A DNA stretch of 64,000 bases from Lepus europaeus (Eukaryota; Chordata; Mammalia; Lagomorpha; Leporidae): contig NC_084838.1 in assembly GCF_033115175.1 (NCBI RefSeq), positions 60,418,468-60,482,467 on the forward strand, given 5' to 3'. A model generated the notes under the pieces. It saw nothing but the letters and a program-made list of their open reading frames with translations. It had not been told where the DNA came from and ran no database searches. The position numbers and the translations under genes were made by a program. This document shows positions 1-11,060 of this stretch, piece by piece. Position 1 is the stretch's first letter; each line of letters starts with the position of its first letter.

Positions 1-1027
1 ATCAACTTTTTTGTGCTTTTACTATGTAAAAGAAACTATGTTATAGCCTGAGGTAGAGAATAAGAAAGACATACTTTCGTGGACTTTAGAATCTAGAGTG
101 AAGACAGGTATTAAACAAATATTCACACACAAAATAATTATGATTGTGGTAGTACTGTGATAGGGGGACAAGTAGGAGATAATGCTGTAGAAGCAAATGA
201 GTGAGAACTGAAACAACAGAATATTGTTATGAGAGAGTGAAATGGGAAACTCACTCTTGAGAAATGAAGCAGTTCTGGTAACAACAGGAGTCAGAAGGTA
301 ATGGATGCAGAAGCCAGTTGGAGTGGGCTCATCAGATTTCAGCCAGGGCATTGGACGGAATAGCCATATGCTACTGATAGCATGTTATTGATCAGACCTG
401 TCCCTGTGGACATTGGAGTTATCCGAGATGATACTAGATGTAGGGTGAAAAGAAGGACAATGAGCTAGATAAAAAGGACAGGCAGGCAGTATTGTCCCTG
501 GTGACATTTAGGGACATAAGTGCCTGAGATCAGATAGTTACAAGCCAGGAGGCAGATCTAGGAATCTGATGTAGTTTTTCTGGCTTTAAGGCCAGAGCTG
601 CTTCTACCTACATTATCGAAATAATGAGAACAGCTTTCTGTAGAACGCGAAACAATCAAGATAAATTTTAAGGATGAGGAAGAAGGAGCATGACAGAGGT
701 TTAGCATCAGTGAGGCATCGTGGACAGGCTGTAAGCAGTCTTCAGTTAGTAATTTTCTTTATATAAGTTATTTTGATGAAAGTAGACTATCCCTACAGAT
801 TGTAAAATCCACCAGGCAAGGATGAGCACACGCTACCATTTATGCCCGGGACTCTAGTACAGAGTTGGTGTTCAAATATGTGCTGTGTGAATGGATGAAT
901 GAGTTGAATAAATGGAGCAATGTTGAGGAATGATGATCTTCCTAATATATCCTTGTGGTGGGGAGGGATGGAGCGTTGGAGAGAGCATTTTATGTTTTGA
1001 ACAATTTTTAAAATTAAAACATGTAAG
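1..1027. other. Intergenic, no gene; possible L2 tail
   Basis: No gene is visible. The stretch around 815-925 ends in GAATGGATGAATGAGTTG followed by AATAAATGG, which resembles the 3' end of an ancient L2 element in + orientation. The remainder is unique-looking AT-rich sequence, and its open frames have no recognisable protein features. Confidence 0.4.
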
Positions 1028-1356
1028 GGGGGGCTGGCGCTGTGGTACAGCAGGTTAAAGCCCTGGCCTGAAGCACTGGCGTCCCATCTGGGAGCCGGTT
1101 GTAGTCCTGGCTGCTCCACTTCTGATCCAGCTCTTGGCTGTGGACTGGGAAAGCAGTAGAAGATGGTCCAAGTCCTTGGGCCCCTGCACCCACATGGGAG
1201 ACCGGGAAGAAGCTCCTGCTCCTGGCTTTGAATCTATGCAGCTCCGGCCATTGGAGCCATTGGGGAGTGAACCAGTGAAAGGAAGACCTCTCTCTCTCTG
1301 TCTCTATCTCTCTCTGTAACTCTTTCAAATCAATAAAAATAAATATAAAAAAAATT
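1028..1356 (+). mobile_element. CSINE (rabbit C repeat), full-length
   Basis: It begins GGGGCTGGCGCTGTGG with a tRNA-like head, contains the typical GGCCCCTGCACCCACATGGG block and ends in a CT-rich stretch and A-rich tail. This is the lagomorph tRNA-derived SINE in sense orientation. Confidence 0.9.
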
Positions 1357-1479
1357 TAAGGGGGAATCACTTGCCCTAATTTCCCTATTTTCTTTTCCTT
1401 TGGGAGGAAAGATTCTGCCTCATTGGATTTTTAAAAACAATATACATCCTCATGATACTATTGGTATTCTTTTTGTTTG

Positions 1480-1790
1480 TTTGTTTTAAAACTTTTATTT
1501 CAAAAGTGAGAGACCTCCTGTCTGCTGGTTCAGCCCCCAAATGTCCATAATGGCCAGAGTTTCAAAGCCAGGAGGCAGGAGCTAAATCTTGGTCTCTCAG
1601 GTAGGTGGCAGGGGCCAGCACCTGCTGCCTCCATCGAGGGGGTAAGGGGGCAGCATTAGCAGGAAGTTGGAGCAGAGAACTAAGCAGAGATTTGAACCCA
1701 GGCACTCAAGAAGTGACTTCAGCATTGCCCCAAAGGCCCATGCAAGTGACTTTAACAGTTGATTTAGATCTGCACTCAGTTTAAACATTC
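1480..1790 (-). mobile_element. Old CSINE, antisense
   Basis: It reads T-rich tail, CTGCTGGTTCA, CAAATGTCCATAATGGCCAGAG and GCATTAGCAGGAAGTTGGA, the reverse complement of a diverged CSINE. Divergence suggests an old copy. Confidence 0.75.
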
Positions 1791-1809
1791 AGCCAAAGGA
1801 TGGCCAATC

Positions 1810-2380
1810 CACTGACTTTTTTTTTAAAAAAAAAAAGTTTTAAAAATTTTATTTGTTATGCAAGTTTCATGTATTTCTTATATACAGACTTAGGAACATT
1901 GTGATACTTCCCCCCACCCTCCTTCCCACGCATGCTGCAACCCTTCTTCCTCCTCCCTCTCATTCCTACTCTTAATTTTTACAAAGATCTATTGACTGAC
2001 TCCTGCCAGTCTCAATGCCCCCAGTCCTCTGGCCTCCAGTGGGACTGAAATGGAACCTATGGCTTTGATGTTCCCTTCACTAGGCCCAGTCCACCCTAAG
2101 CTTGTGGTTCCTGTGCCCACTTGGCTGCATGGCAGCTCCATGTCAGCTCCATTTAAAGATCAACTCACTCCATTAAGGGAGTTCCAGGGGGAGAGTGGCT
2201 GGGTTTGATTCTCACCTCCTGCTTCTCCCACTACCTCAGAGTCAGGGTTCTATAACAGAAGAGCCAGTGAGATAAGGCTGGAATTCCCATGTGGACTTGG
2301 GGCTCGGATTGCTGGCAACTTTCCAAATCAGGACATTAATGTCCAAAGCAGTGTTACTGAGCTGCCATCCCAGGACCTTA
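1810..2380 (-). mobile_element. Probable lagomorph L1 3' end relic, antisense
   Basis: A T-rich start (1820-1855) is followed by a sequence with a C-rich block near 1911-1960 (CCCCCCACCCTCCTTCCCACG). This resembles the antisense 3' untranslated end of an older L1 subfamily. No reading frame survives. The assignment rests on the overall pattern rather than a full alignment. Confidence 0.5.
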
Positions 2381-5300
2381 GAAAATCCCTTTAGGTTATT
2401 ATGACCCAAGGTTAGGCACTGAGATGTCTACAGAAATCCTAGAGGGCTTCATGAAGACGTCTAAATATGCTATTTCCATAGACTAGTGGTGCTTTTACAA
2501 ATGGGTGAGGAAATGGGGATATGAAACCAAACAACCTGCCCAACCGGAACCAGAACTTGGTATTGCTCTTTAAACTCTGGTAAGAGCCCACACAGCCCCT
2601 CCCCCCATCACAGATAGGGCCAGGAACCTGCTGTCCTCCTCCCTCAACCCTCATCCCAGTATATATTACCTATCTGTGAATTGAGGAGGCCAATGGCCTG
2701 AGGGCTCTGTAGGGCCAGCCAGCAGGGTAGGACGATGCGGTTATCAGACGATGCGGTTATCAGACGTTCAAATCCACAGGATGGGCAGGAGGCTGTGAGG
2801 AGGACCCATGAGCTTTCCTCAGCTGTGACTATTATTACTCTCTATTTTGAAAAGGGAGGTAGTTAGGAGGCAACAACATGCACCCCAAACAGATTTCTCC
2901 CACAGATTCATCACCCGCAATTCCCTTTTCCATCTCTTCCATTGTCCCATTTAATACCCACACCATCCCTCAACTCTCTCACCCCTTGTTGATTTAAGAC
3001 TGGGGTTTTAGGAAAGAACTTAGCCTCTTTGTCTCTCCTCAGAGAGCACTAGATTTCTTTTTTAGCTCCTTTCTGAAATTCTGTGAGAGGGACAGAAAAT
3101 GTTGCCAATACTGTCCTCTCATAGGTAAGTCGAAACTGAAAATACCCCAAGATTCACAGCCTCAATCCATCTCTGCAGTTGTTGGGTTTCTTATTCCTGT
3201 TTCCTTGCCCATTTGTAAAAGCATATTTAGGTGTCTTCATGAAGTCCTCCAGAATTCCTGAAAACATCTCAGAAAACCCGGACAAGTTGAGAACAGAGAG
3301 AGATCATGCTGAGCAGGGGTTGTAAATAGGGATACATATATTTTGAGATTGCCTGAAGCTGGCCCAGTGAGCATACATTGCAGGCATGGGGAAGTGGACA
3401 TTACAGACTTGGGCTCACTTTATAAGCTCAGACCCACCTTCCATTGTGGTATTTGGTCCCCAGTCAACAATTGGTGAGGCTCTCTCCTAGTAACAGCTCC
3501 CTGCTGTGTATGGAGGCCTCCTTCACATTTACTCCATTTGGTTCATCCAGAGTGAGAAGTGACTAGATGCCTATGTCAACTGCAGACAAGCAGAAGTAGG
3601 ATGGGTTTGCTGAAAGCTATAAAACATTTGTCTATGTTTGAAGATTGTAGTGTACCACATTCATAGCTTTAGAACTGGGAAAATGGCCCAGTGAAAGGCA
3701 AAAGTTGCTGGCACTCAACTATAAAAGATGGAGCCTGGAGACAGGTTTATGGTCCACAACGCTCATCATGGAAGGCTTTGCGTTGTTTAGGTTCACCCTG
3801 CAGGATATTTGCACATTTCCTCAATACCAGTGACACAGCAGCCAAGCGAGAATCTCCACAGTGATTTTTAACTGGCATTTGTGAGCACCAAAATTAGAGC
3901 CAGAGGGAGGGAAATTTAAAAATGAGTTTAAAATTAAAAATGCCAAGTTAAGAGTGGGTAACTAATGTCCCTGCAGATAATAAAATGAATTCAGAGAACA
4001 TACAATGCCACTGCACTGTAGAACTTGCTTGAGGACAGGGACCAAATGGTCATCCATTTCAGCCATCTTCCAATATCTAATATGATTCTTGGCCCACAAA
4101 GTGGGTCTTCTACAAATTTCAGTTCAACAGTCATTTTTGAAACTATATCCCATGTTCCAACATTGCAGACCCCAGTTGGAATCTCTGGGTTAGTTTACAG
4201 TTTTGGGAGATGTTACATACTACAATCGATAGCAATGGGAAATCAGGGAATACTGCAGATCTAGCTTCCACACCCTATTTATTACCAGCGGTCATAATGA
4301 CTGGCTCTAGAAAGCCTGTTACACTGGATGGCTGAGAGGCATTTTGAGAAACTACAGAGCAGGCGACTAAAAAAAACAATGCTTTAAAAGAAATGGCTCA
4401 TTTTAGTCTGAATTAGTTATAATACTGGCACAGGTTTCATGGATATTTGGTACAGGTAAAATACATCTCCTCATAGAATTCTGGTAAAATGATAATCCAC
4501 TTAAAAATGGTTCATGATTCTAAGTAGAGGAACTTACACGAAGCTTCATCTCATAGAAATCAGGCATGATTATCAAGAACACAAATGTTGTGAAAAGGAA
4601 TCAAATGGGTCACTCTTGAAAAGAAAGCCTAGTCAGTACTGAAAAAAACAGGATATACTCCAAGATTATTGTGTTACTGAAAGAATGTGTTGAGTAAATT
4701 AAGAAGGGAGGAATATAACCAAGTATCACATTGATTCCCAGTGGCAATATTAGTCCAATGGTATGGTAGGTGGATTGAGCTCAATTCTGAGGTTTCAGTT
4801 TTGCGAATGTGTTTATTTCTCCCACCCCTGGAGGATTTATGATAGCTTTGAATGACAGTCCTTTAACAAAATTTCCTCTATCCCTGAAGACTTGTGCTTG
4901 TCTCAATTGTCATTTAATCTGATCACCAATTACTGGAGACTAGGAGAGGATGATGTGGATTCAGCAAGGTAAAGAAAGGTGCAGCCAGCTTCATGCCCCA
5001 AGCTATCAAACCTGGCTTTCAGAATCCACGTCTAGCTCTTTGCTTAAAGAAAGAAAAGGGAAAAAAAAATGATAGAATGGCCTGAGGGAGACACTTCCCC
5101 ATCCTCACTGAAGGCTGCCAAGCTGTCAGTCTATTACTTAGAATCCTGTTGAGAAATTTGTTAACAATTGGAAGAGTTTACTGGCCTGGCCAGTTGTGAA
5201 TTTTAGCACCCAGTATTAGATTCCTAATATAGGATTAACTTGGGAATTGTGAGTTTCCAAGTGTGGAAAAGGTGAATGCATCCCCTTCGCTGTCACCATA

Positions 5301-5680
5301 GAAAAGTCAACAGCCCCAATCCGCATGTGCGGCAGAAGCAGTAAGTGCCCTGCTTAACAGAGTTAACATCCTCCCTTCTCTTCCTTTCCCTTCTTTACAA
5401 CTTTGACACGTTCTTTTAGTCACTCATGTTGTGTTGTTGTGTTTATGTGTGTGTGCATGTGCAGATAGCTTTCCTGAAGGCCTGGGCTCTTGCTAAATGT
5501 ATGCCTTTCCTTTTAATCTGGCATACTTCTATGAAAACATGTCTCTCCTATCCCAGCACAATGCAGATGTACAGCAAATGTTAGCGGATGCTGGTTCTTC
5601 TAAAAACAGTGATGGGAAATCCAGGCAAAGGATGTGTTGTTTTTGCTAGTACTGCTCTTTAAATCTCAGATGATAGCTAA
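2381..5680. other. CER1 upstream intergenic region, no gene seen
   Basis: About 3.3 kb of mostly unique sequence with no recognisable gene or young transposon. Only a 16-bp tandem repeat (2731-2766) stands out. It should contain distal regulatory DNA for CER1, but nothing in the sequence alone identifies an enhancer. Confidence 0.5.
2731..2766. repeat. 16-bp tandem repeat, 2.25 copies
   Basis: The unit GACGATGCGGTTATCA occurs twice without a mismatch at 2731-2746 and 2747-2762 and is followed by GACG. It contains a CpG in each unit and lies in otherwise unique sequence. Confidence 0.9.
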
Positions 5681-5689
5681 ACTGTCAGC

Positions 5690-5804
5690 TAATTACCCGG
5701 TGGGCCCCAGGCTTTCACTGCAGCCTTCTAAAATACACAAAACCCAAGTGAAGGCAGGACGCCATTAGCACTACATAATTGAAGCAAACAATCAATGTGT
5801 TTAC
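5690..5804 (+). promoter_or_regulatory. CER1 proximal promoter: homeobox and FOX-like motifs
   Basis: A TAATTA homeodomain core lies at 5690-5695. Further down, two forkhead-like motifs face each other: GCAAACA at 5784-5790 (reverse of TGTTTGC) and TGTTTAC at 5798-5804, about 50 bp upstream of the TATA box. CER1 is an anterior endoderm gene known to respond to FOXA2, LHX1, OTX2 and Nodal/SMAD input, so these cores fit. Each motif is short, so occupancy is inferred, not shown. Confidence 0.45.
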
Positions 5805-5852
5805 ACTGCCAGCTACTGACCACCTGCCTTCCCATCCCACCAGGCAGGTATC

Positions 5853-5860
5853 TATATATA
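5853..5860 (+). promoter_or_regulatory. CER1 TATA box
   Basis: TATATATA lies about 90 bp upstream of the CER1 start codon, which would place the transcription start near 5885 and leave a 5' untranslated region of roughly 65 bases. The open frame running upstream of the start codon crosses this TATA box, so it cannot all be coding. Confidence 0.7.
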
Positions 5861-5950
5861 GGATGTCCTTGTTCACAGTCCTGCAGAGTGGGAGCCTCTC
5901 CCTGGGGCTTCACCATCTGTGAATCTGAAAGCAGCTCGGCCCGGGACAGC

Positions 5951-6457
5951 ATGCTTCTCCTCTTATTTCAGCTGTTGGTGCTCCTGCCTCTAGGGAAGGC
6001 TGGACAGCGTCTGCATGGCAGCCAGAGTCAGAGTCCTCTTTCCCCTGTGCTCTTAGAAAGACATCGCAGGGAGCTCCCCATGGGCAACCAGGAAGAAGCA
6101 GAGGATAAGCCAGATCTGTTTGTGGCATTGCCACACCTGATGGGTGCCAGCTCTGCGGGGGAAAGCCAGAGGCAGAGAGAGAAGATGCTGTCCAAGTTTG
6201 GCAGGTACTGGAAGAAGACAGAGAGAGAACTGCACCCGGACAGGGGCTTGGATGATGAGCACTTCTCACCCGGGATCCAGGCCCTCACTCAGCCAATGGA
6301 TGGGATGAGAGCGGAGAAATCTCCTCTTCGGGAAGAAGCCAAGAAATTCTGGCATCACTTCATGTTCAGAAAGAGTCCAGCTTCACAGGGGATCATCTTG
6401 CCCATCAAAAGTCATGAAGTTCATTGGGAGACCTGTAGGACAGTGCCCTTCAGCCAG
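5951..6457 (+). CDS. CER1: Cerberus 1 (CER1), coding exon 1, residues 1-169
   Basis: CER1 is a secreted cystine-knot cytokine antagonist of the DAN family. It binds Nodal and BMP ligands outside the cell and shapes the anterior-posterior axis from the anterior visceral endoderm. Exon 1 starts at ATG 5951 (A at -3) with a leucine-rich signal peptide, about residues 1-17 (MLLLLFQLLVLLPLG). A poorly conserved basic pro-region follows, then the conserved KSPLREEAKKFWHHFMFRK segment and the start of the knot (Cys162 in HWETCRTVPFSQ). The exon ends CAG|GTATGT in phase 0 after Gln169. Together with exon 2 the protein is 267 residues, the same as I recall for human CER1. The human NQS sequon in the pro-region reads SQS here. 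The frame is intact, with no sign of decay. Confidence 0.97.
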
Positions 6458-7094
6458 GTATGTGTTGTGGGGGATGTAGGCAGCTGGGACAGGTGGAGGG
6501 TAGGGAGAGATTGTTGGGCACCCAAGTCTTGTCAAATTCCAGATTTGGTCCTTGGATCTTCATCAAGGTATGATCCTATTCCATAAATGTTTTTCTCAGT
6601 TTTTCATCACTTCTTGGCATTCTGGAAATGTTGTAAGGTAGTACTTCCAATATCAGCAACCATTCATATTAATAACATGGGATTTTGGTTTATTTACTCA
6701 TTTTATGTTGATTGTGACCTACCCAGAGAGACAAGTATGACTTTACCTCTATTTAGGACACTGGGAATTTTAGTGCAATCATCAGAGCTTCACTGTAGCT
6801 GAATCTCTCATGCTGTCCCATGCTGTTAAGGTATAGGTAAGCAGGTTAACTCCATCTCTAAATAAGGTGAGATACATTAGACATTCTCCCAAACACTCTT
6901 ACATCCATGTACAATGCTCTTGATCTCTGTATTTCACACTTAGCTACTTCCTAGATTTATGAAGGGTTTCTTTTTTTTTAAAGCAAGTTTATTGAAAATA
7001 ATACTCAATATGAAAGGGTAAATGCAAAATAAGCCATTGAATTTTCAAAATTTTGTTGATATAAAAGAGGATGGTTAGACAAAAATATCAAGTG

Positions 7095-7375
7095 TGGGTT
7101 TTTGGCAGAGGGTCAGTCATTGAGATACCTGCATCTCATGTTGGAGTGCCTGGTTGGAGTTCTGGTTCCTCTGCTTCTGATCAAACATCCTATTAATGTG
7201 CCCTTTGAAAGGTAGCAGGTGATGGCTCAAGTAGTTGAATCCTGTCAGCCACATGAAAAACCTAGATGAGTTCCAGGCTCCTGGCTTCAGCCTGGCCCAG
7301 ATCTGGCTGTTGCAGGTACTTGCAGAGTAAATCAGCAGATGAGATATCTCTCCATGTCATTCTGTCCCTTTGCCT
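7095..7375 (+). mobile_element. Old CSINE in CER1 intron
   Basis: Diverged sense-strand CSINE: tRNA-like head near 7110, GGTAGCAGGTGATGGCTCAAG and CAGGCTCCTGGCTTCAGCCTGG. Its CT-rich 3' segment has expanded into the adjoining microsatellite. Confidence 0.75.
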
Positions 7376-7563
7376 CTCTCTCTCTCTCTCTTTCTTTCTT
7401 CTCTCGTTCTTTCCCCTTCCCTTCCCTTCCCTTCCCTTCCCTTCCCTTCCCTTCCCTTCCCTTCCCTTCCCTTCCCTTCCCTTCCCTTCCCTTCCTTCCT
7501 TCCTTCCTTCCTTCCTTCCTTCCTTCCTTCCTTCCTTCCTTCCTTTCTTTCTTTCTTTCTTCC

Positions 7564-7610
<47 letters not shown>

Positions 7611-7617
7611 CTTTCAT
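7370..7617. repeat. Polypyrimidine microsatellite (CCCTT)n (CCTT)n (CT)n
   Basis: From 7407 to 7615 the + strand is uninterrupted C and T (209 bases). It begins as about 15 pentamers of CCTTC type, passes into CTTC tetramers and ends in a CT dinucleotide run. The long open frames on both strands here (Ser/Leu/Phe/Pro- or Lys/Glu/Arg/Gly-rich) are artefacts of the repeat. Confidence 0.97.
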
Positions 7618-8785
7618 AGCCCATCAAAACTATTCAGCTTTAAAATAATCAAAGCATGTAGCAATTCTCAGGCAAAAGTTCCCCTTATCATTTCTAGCAT
7701 TATCCCCTAAATCATTTGGTTTCACTTATTTTCCCATAAGCTTTCAAAATAGAACCTTGATGTGAAGTCATATCTCCTCCCTCATCTATCTCCTAATTCA
7801 TGTTGTATTATTTGATTTGTGGTTATCATGATAAATTCCACACCATTAAGGTTCTATTTCTTCCAGTCTTGGAAATTCCCACACATGTTAAATTAAAACT
7901 AGGAAAATGTACCAAGTCTTTAAAACTGTAGATACTAAACCAAAAGCAATGCAATGGTAAAGTTTTATAGTCTAGCAATGCTACACAATTAAGTAGGCAG
8001 TATTATGAGGCAATTGACTATGCATGGTAGTTGAGAATTCTGCCTGAAAAGGCAAGGACATGTAACAATAACAAGTCAATTATCAAATAATAATGGCTGC
8101 TTTGTTGGTCCATATGCAATTATAAAATTGCTTGTAAGAATCAGGCAATCAAATTTCCTTTGAAATCTTTATTTTGAGTTCTACTGCCAATTAAATGAAA
8201 ATTAAAGCGTTTGACTCATATATTTTGAAAGGCACATTAAACTACATGTGTGAGGTTATGAGCGAAGCAAGAGTGGTGTAACGCATGATAATTTGTAGGC
8301 ACATACTTGAAACTCTGCTGCATGGGACTTCATAGACTTCAATGCACTACAGGTCCTGCAAAATTAGATAGAATCAAACTCATGATGCTGTAATCCATTC
8401 TGTGACCAATTTAATAGGTATATATTGATAACCTACTGTGCACAATGCACTGTGAGGAGTAGAAATCAAAGCATGTTACTTATGCAAAAAAGATTGCCAG
8501 GAGGACTTTTCTGAGTAGTCACATTCAGTTAGAGAAAATATCTTATCGTTTGGCATTTATAGTATAGAGTAAAATATTTTCAAGTTAACTTTGAGATTTC
8601 TGAAAAGATAACCTACTCAATAAAGAGAATTGGATTGAGATGCTCTTTGTTTATAGAGCTTATCAGTTGAATATTACAAAATGTACCTCAAATTAGAAAG
8701 CTTTGGAGATTTTAGTCTAAATTATTCATTTGTCTATTAAAGATATGACTCAATGTGATGTAAGGGAAATGTATTTTCCTTTTAG

Positions 8786-9082
8786 ACTATCACCCATGAA
8801 GACTGCGAAGAAGTAGTTTTGCAGAACAACCTCTGCTTTGGGAAATGTGGGTCCGTTCACTTTCCTGAAGCTGTGCCACACCTCCATACCTTCTGCTCCC
8901 ACTGTTCACCTGCCAAGTCCACCATGATGCACTTGCAGCTGAACTGCACCGGCATTCCTCCCGTTGTCAAGGTGGTGATGTTGGTGGAAGAGTGCCAGTG
9001 CAAGGTGAAGACAGAACATGAAGATGGGCACCTCCTGCAGGCTGGCTCCCAGGACTCCTTTATACCAGGAGTTTCCACTTAA
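8786..9082 (+). CDS. CER1: Cerberus 1 (CER1), coding exon 2, residues 170-267 and stop
   Basis: This exon completes the DAN/CTCK cystine-knot domain of CER1. Cysteines fall at 162 (exon 1), 176, 186, 190, 206, 209, 223, 239 and 241. That is the expected eight knot cysteines plus one extra, as in dimerising DAN proteins. The sequon Asn-Cys-Thr at 222-224 is a likely N-glycosylation site and is shared with human as I recall it. The C-terminal tail AGSQDSFIPGVST ends in TAA at 9080-9082. The exon starts after the TTTTAG acceptor in phase 0. The HLHTFCSHCSPAK loop differs from human at several positions but keeps every cysteine. Confidence 0.97.
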   Translation, partial: TITHEDCEEVVLQNNLCFGKCGSVHFPEAVPHLHTFCSHCSPAKSTMMHLQLNCTGIPPVVKVVMLVEECQCKVKTEHEDGHLLQAGSQDSFIPGVST

Positions 9083-9892
9083 AAAGTTTTCTCACTATTA
9101 CCTTTGAAAAGCAAAACCTGAACAGTAAAGTTGCTGATTATTCAGTCTGGAAATGTTGTGTGTACAAAATGCTTTAAGGTCAAGGTGGTTTGTAAAAGCC
9201 TTCGTTATCTAAAGTTTTTCATCTATATTTGAGGGACTCAACCTAGCTGATTGCAAAGTCTTTCTGCTACAGAATTTTGTGATGTATCTTCTTCAAGTGT
9301 TAGTAAAAGCCCTCCATCCAAAGAAGGAAAAGAAATAAACCAGGCCATCGAAATGATAGCTGGTCAGATTATCAGCAAAAACAAAACAAAAACAAAAAAC
9401 TCAAGAAGGAAGGAAGGAAGGGAAGGAGGGAGGGAGGGAGGGAGAAAAGAAAGAAGTTGGGGTATTTTTAGGAAGGCTCATACTTGCAGCTGCCTTTGTG
9501 ACTCAAGCAATGTTTTGACTTCTATTTTGATGGAGTCTTTCTACAGATGTAAAAAGAAACTTGGTTGTCTCCCCCTTTTTTTTTTAATACTCCCCATATA
9601 AAGATCTTAATGTCAGGTCTCTGGCTTTGAAGAAGGAATATTGATGCTATTTTTAGTAGTTTACATAGGTAAGAGGAAAATTTACAGCTAGCCAAACAAG
9701 TACCAATATTATGAGGAAGGAAAAAGGCCAGAGGCTTTAAAATCAATCCAGAGATGCTCATGAGAATAACCAATAGGTGTCAAAATAAACTGGTGTAGCT
9801 TTAAAACTGAAACAATTTACAGGTGAAATCTTTATCCACATGTATTTTGGGTTAGATAGTAAGTAAGGTTTCTGTGTTTGTTATTGAATAAA
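9083..9892 (+). other. CER1: CER1 3' untranslated region and candidate poly(A) signals
   Basis: After the stop, AATAAA occurs at 9334-9339 (about 250 bases downstream) and again at 9887-9892. The first would give a short 3' UTR of the kind expected for CER1. The second would include an A-rich and (GGAA/GGGA)n stretch at 9378-9445. The sequence alone does not show which one is used. Confidence 0.5.
9378..9445. repeat. A-rich then (GGAA/GGGA)n simple repeat
   Basis: An AAAAC-rich run followed by GGAAGGAAGG and GGGAGGGAGGGA. It is low-complexity purine sequence, possibly the decayed tail of an old retroelement. Confidence 0.8.
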
Positions 9893-10884
9893 ACTCTGTA
9901 TGACAAAGTTTATTCAGCAAATGCTGTAATTACAGGTTCTGACAATATTCTGATGTATTAAATGTTGGTATAGGAAACATTCTGGAAAATGTTATGGCTC
10001 ACAAATATCTTACAATTTGTTTTTACTCGTTTTGCCTGCCTGCTGTCTGTATTTATTTGTATGCATTTATTGTGAAGAACCAGCTTTCTCTAGCTAGTTT
10101 ACTGTTTCTACAAGTGTTTTTAAAGCCATTTTAAAAAAATTATTTTAATTATTTGGATACCTTTATTTTCAGCACCCAAACATGTGCGTGTGCTCACATA
10201 CATACACATGCTTCCCAAGTAATGACCAATTATTTTTAAAAGGAAATTAGCTTATATTTTAATTCTATTCCTCTTAAATCACACCATCAAACATGGTGTT
10301 CCAAAGAAGCAAATGTATTTATATTTAGTGTATATTATGCAACACATCAATGTAATAGAATATGAGCTACACAGATACACATGTGGCAATTACATCAGAA
10401 TGTATTATACCCTTTGGTGGTCAAAGACAACCTAATTGGCCAAGATGTGGTCATAAGAATAAAATTGTTAAGCATTAATGATACCCCAGCTGGTCAATAT
10501 ATTTTGGTGCCAAAAGCTATTGAGCAGCTGTCTAGTTTGCAATTACCTAACCCTGATTATGTAAACCTATCTCTGCCAATTGGAATCTCCTTCCCCTCCT
10601 TACATCCTTGCAAATCTCTTTTATCTATCCTTGCAAATAGACTCTCAAGCCCATGCTCCAAACAATTTTCTGTTTTATTCAAACTTTGATCTGCCCTTCC
10701 CTCACATGTAAATTCCAGATGGGATAGCTGATAGTGGTATCAGGGCTTACATTCACAGGATAATCGCATGAACCTCATGAAATTGTCCATTTACAATCAT
10801 TTTTACTCACAAAAAAGGGCACTTTCCAATGGTTCCACATAATACACGCGAGCATAAGAAACCAAGAAGACACATGCAAGCATC
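9893..10884. other. Intergenic, nothing recognised
   Basis: AT-rich sequence downstream of CER1 with no recognisable exon, RNA gene or young repeat. The 102-codon frame from 10381 has no protein-like features. Confidence 0.5.
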
Positions 10885-11060
10885 AAACGTCTATTAAGTG
10901 CTACATACATTGCTGTGTCTTCTACAAAAGGTATACAACTTGGTGCTCACAAAAACCCTAAAAGATGGGTAATGACTCTATTTTACAGACAAGGCAAGCA
11001 ATACTCAGAAAGTTTCAGCAATTTGCCTGAGATTATTTGCAGCCTGTTTTCTATTTGGAT
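10885..11060 (+). mobile_element. MIR-like ancient SINE
   Basis: TTAAGTGCTACATACAT, GTAATGACTCTATTTTACAGACAAGGCA and AATTTGCCTGAGATTA follow the order of the MIR core (lifecycle-old mammalian SINE) in sense orientation, with high divergence. Confidence 0.6.

Larger units (their letters stand above)
6458..8785 (+). other. CER1: CER1 intron 1
   Basis: A single 2328-bp phase-0 intron with a GTATGT donor and a pyrimidine-rich TTTTCCTTTTAG acceptor. It contains an old sense CSINE and a large polypyrimidine microsatellite. The rest (6458-7090 and 7620-8785) is AT-rich, with nothing recognisable. Confidence 0.9.

Noticed and set aside
1-5800. A possible 3' end of FREM1, the next gene upstream in human
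   Set aside because: No FREM1-like coding sequence was recognised; in human the gap to CER1 is larger than the upstream sequence available here.
5795-6586. A 263-codon frame beginning upstream of the CER1 start and reading past the splice donor
   Set aside because: It crosses the TATA box at its 5' side and the GTATGT donor at its 3' side. The real exon is 5951-6457.
7262-7710. Four overlapping frames of 86-123 codons rich in Ser/Phe/Leu/Pro or Lys/Glu/Arg/Gly
   Set aside because: They are translations of the (CCCTT)n(CCTT)n(CT)n microsatellite; every frame stays open because the repeat lacks stop codons.
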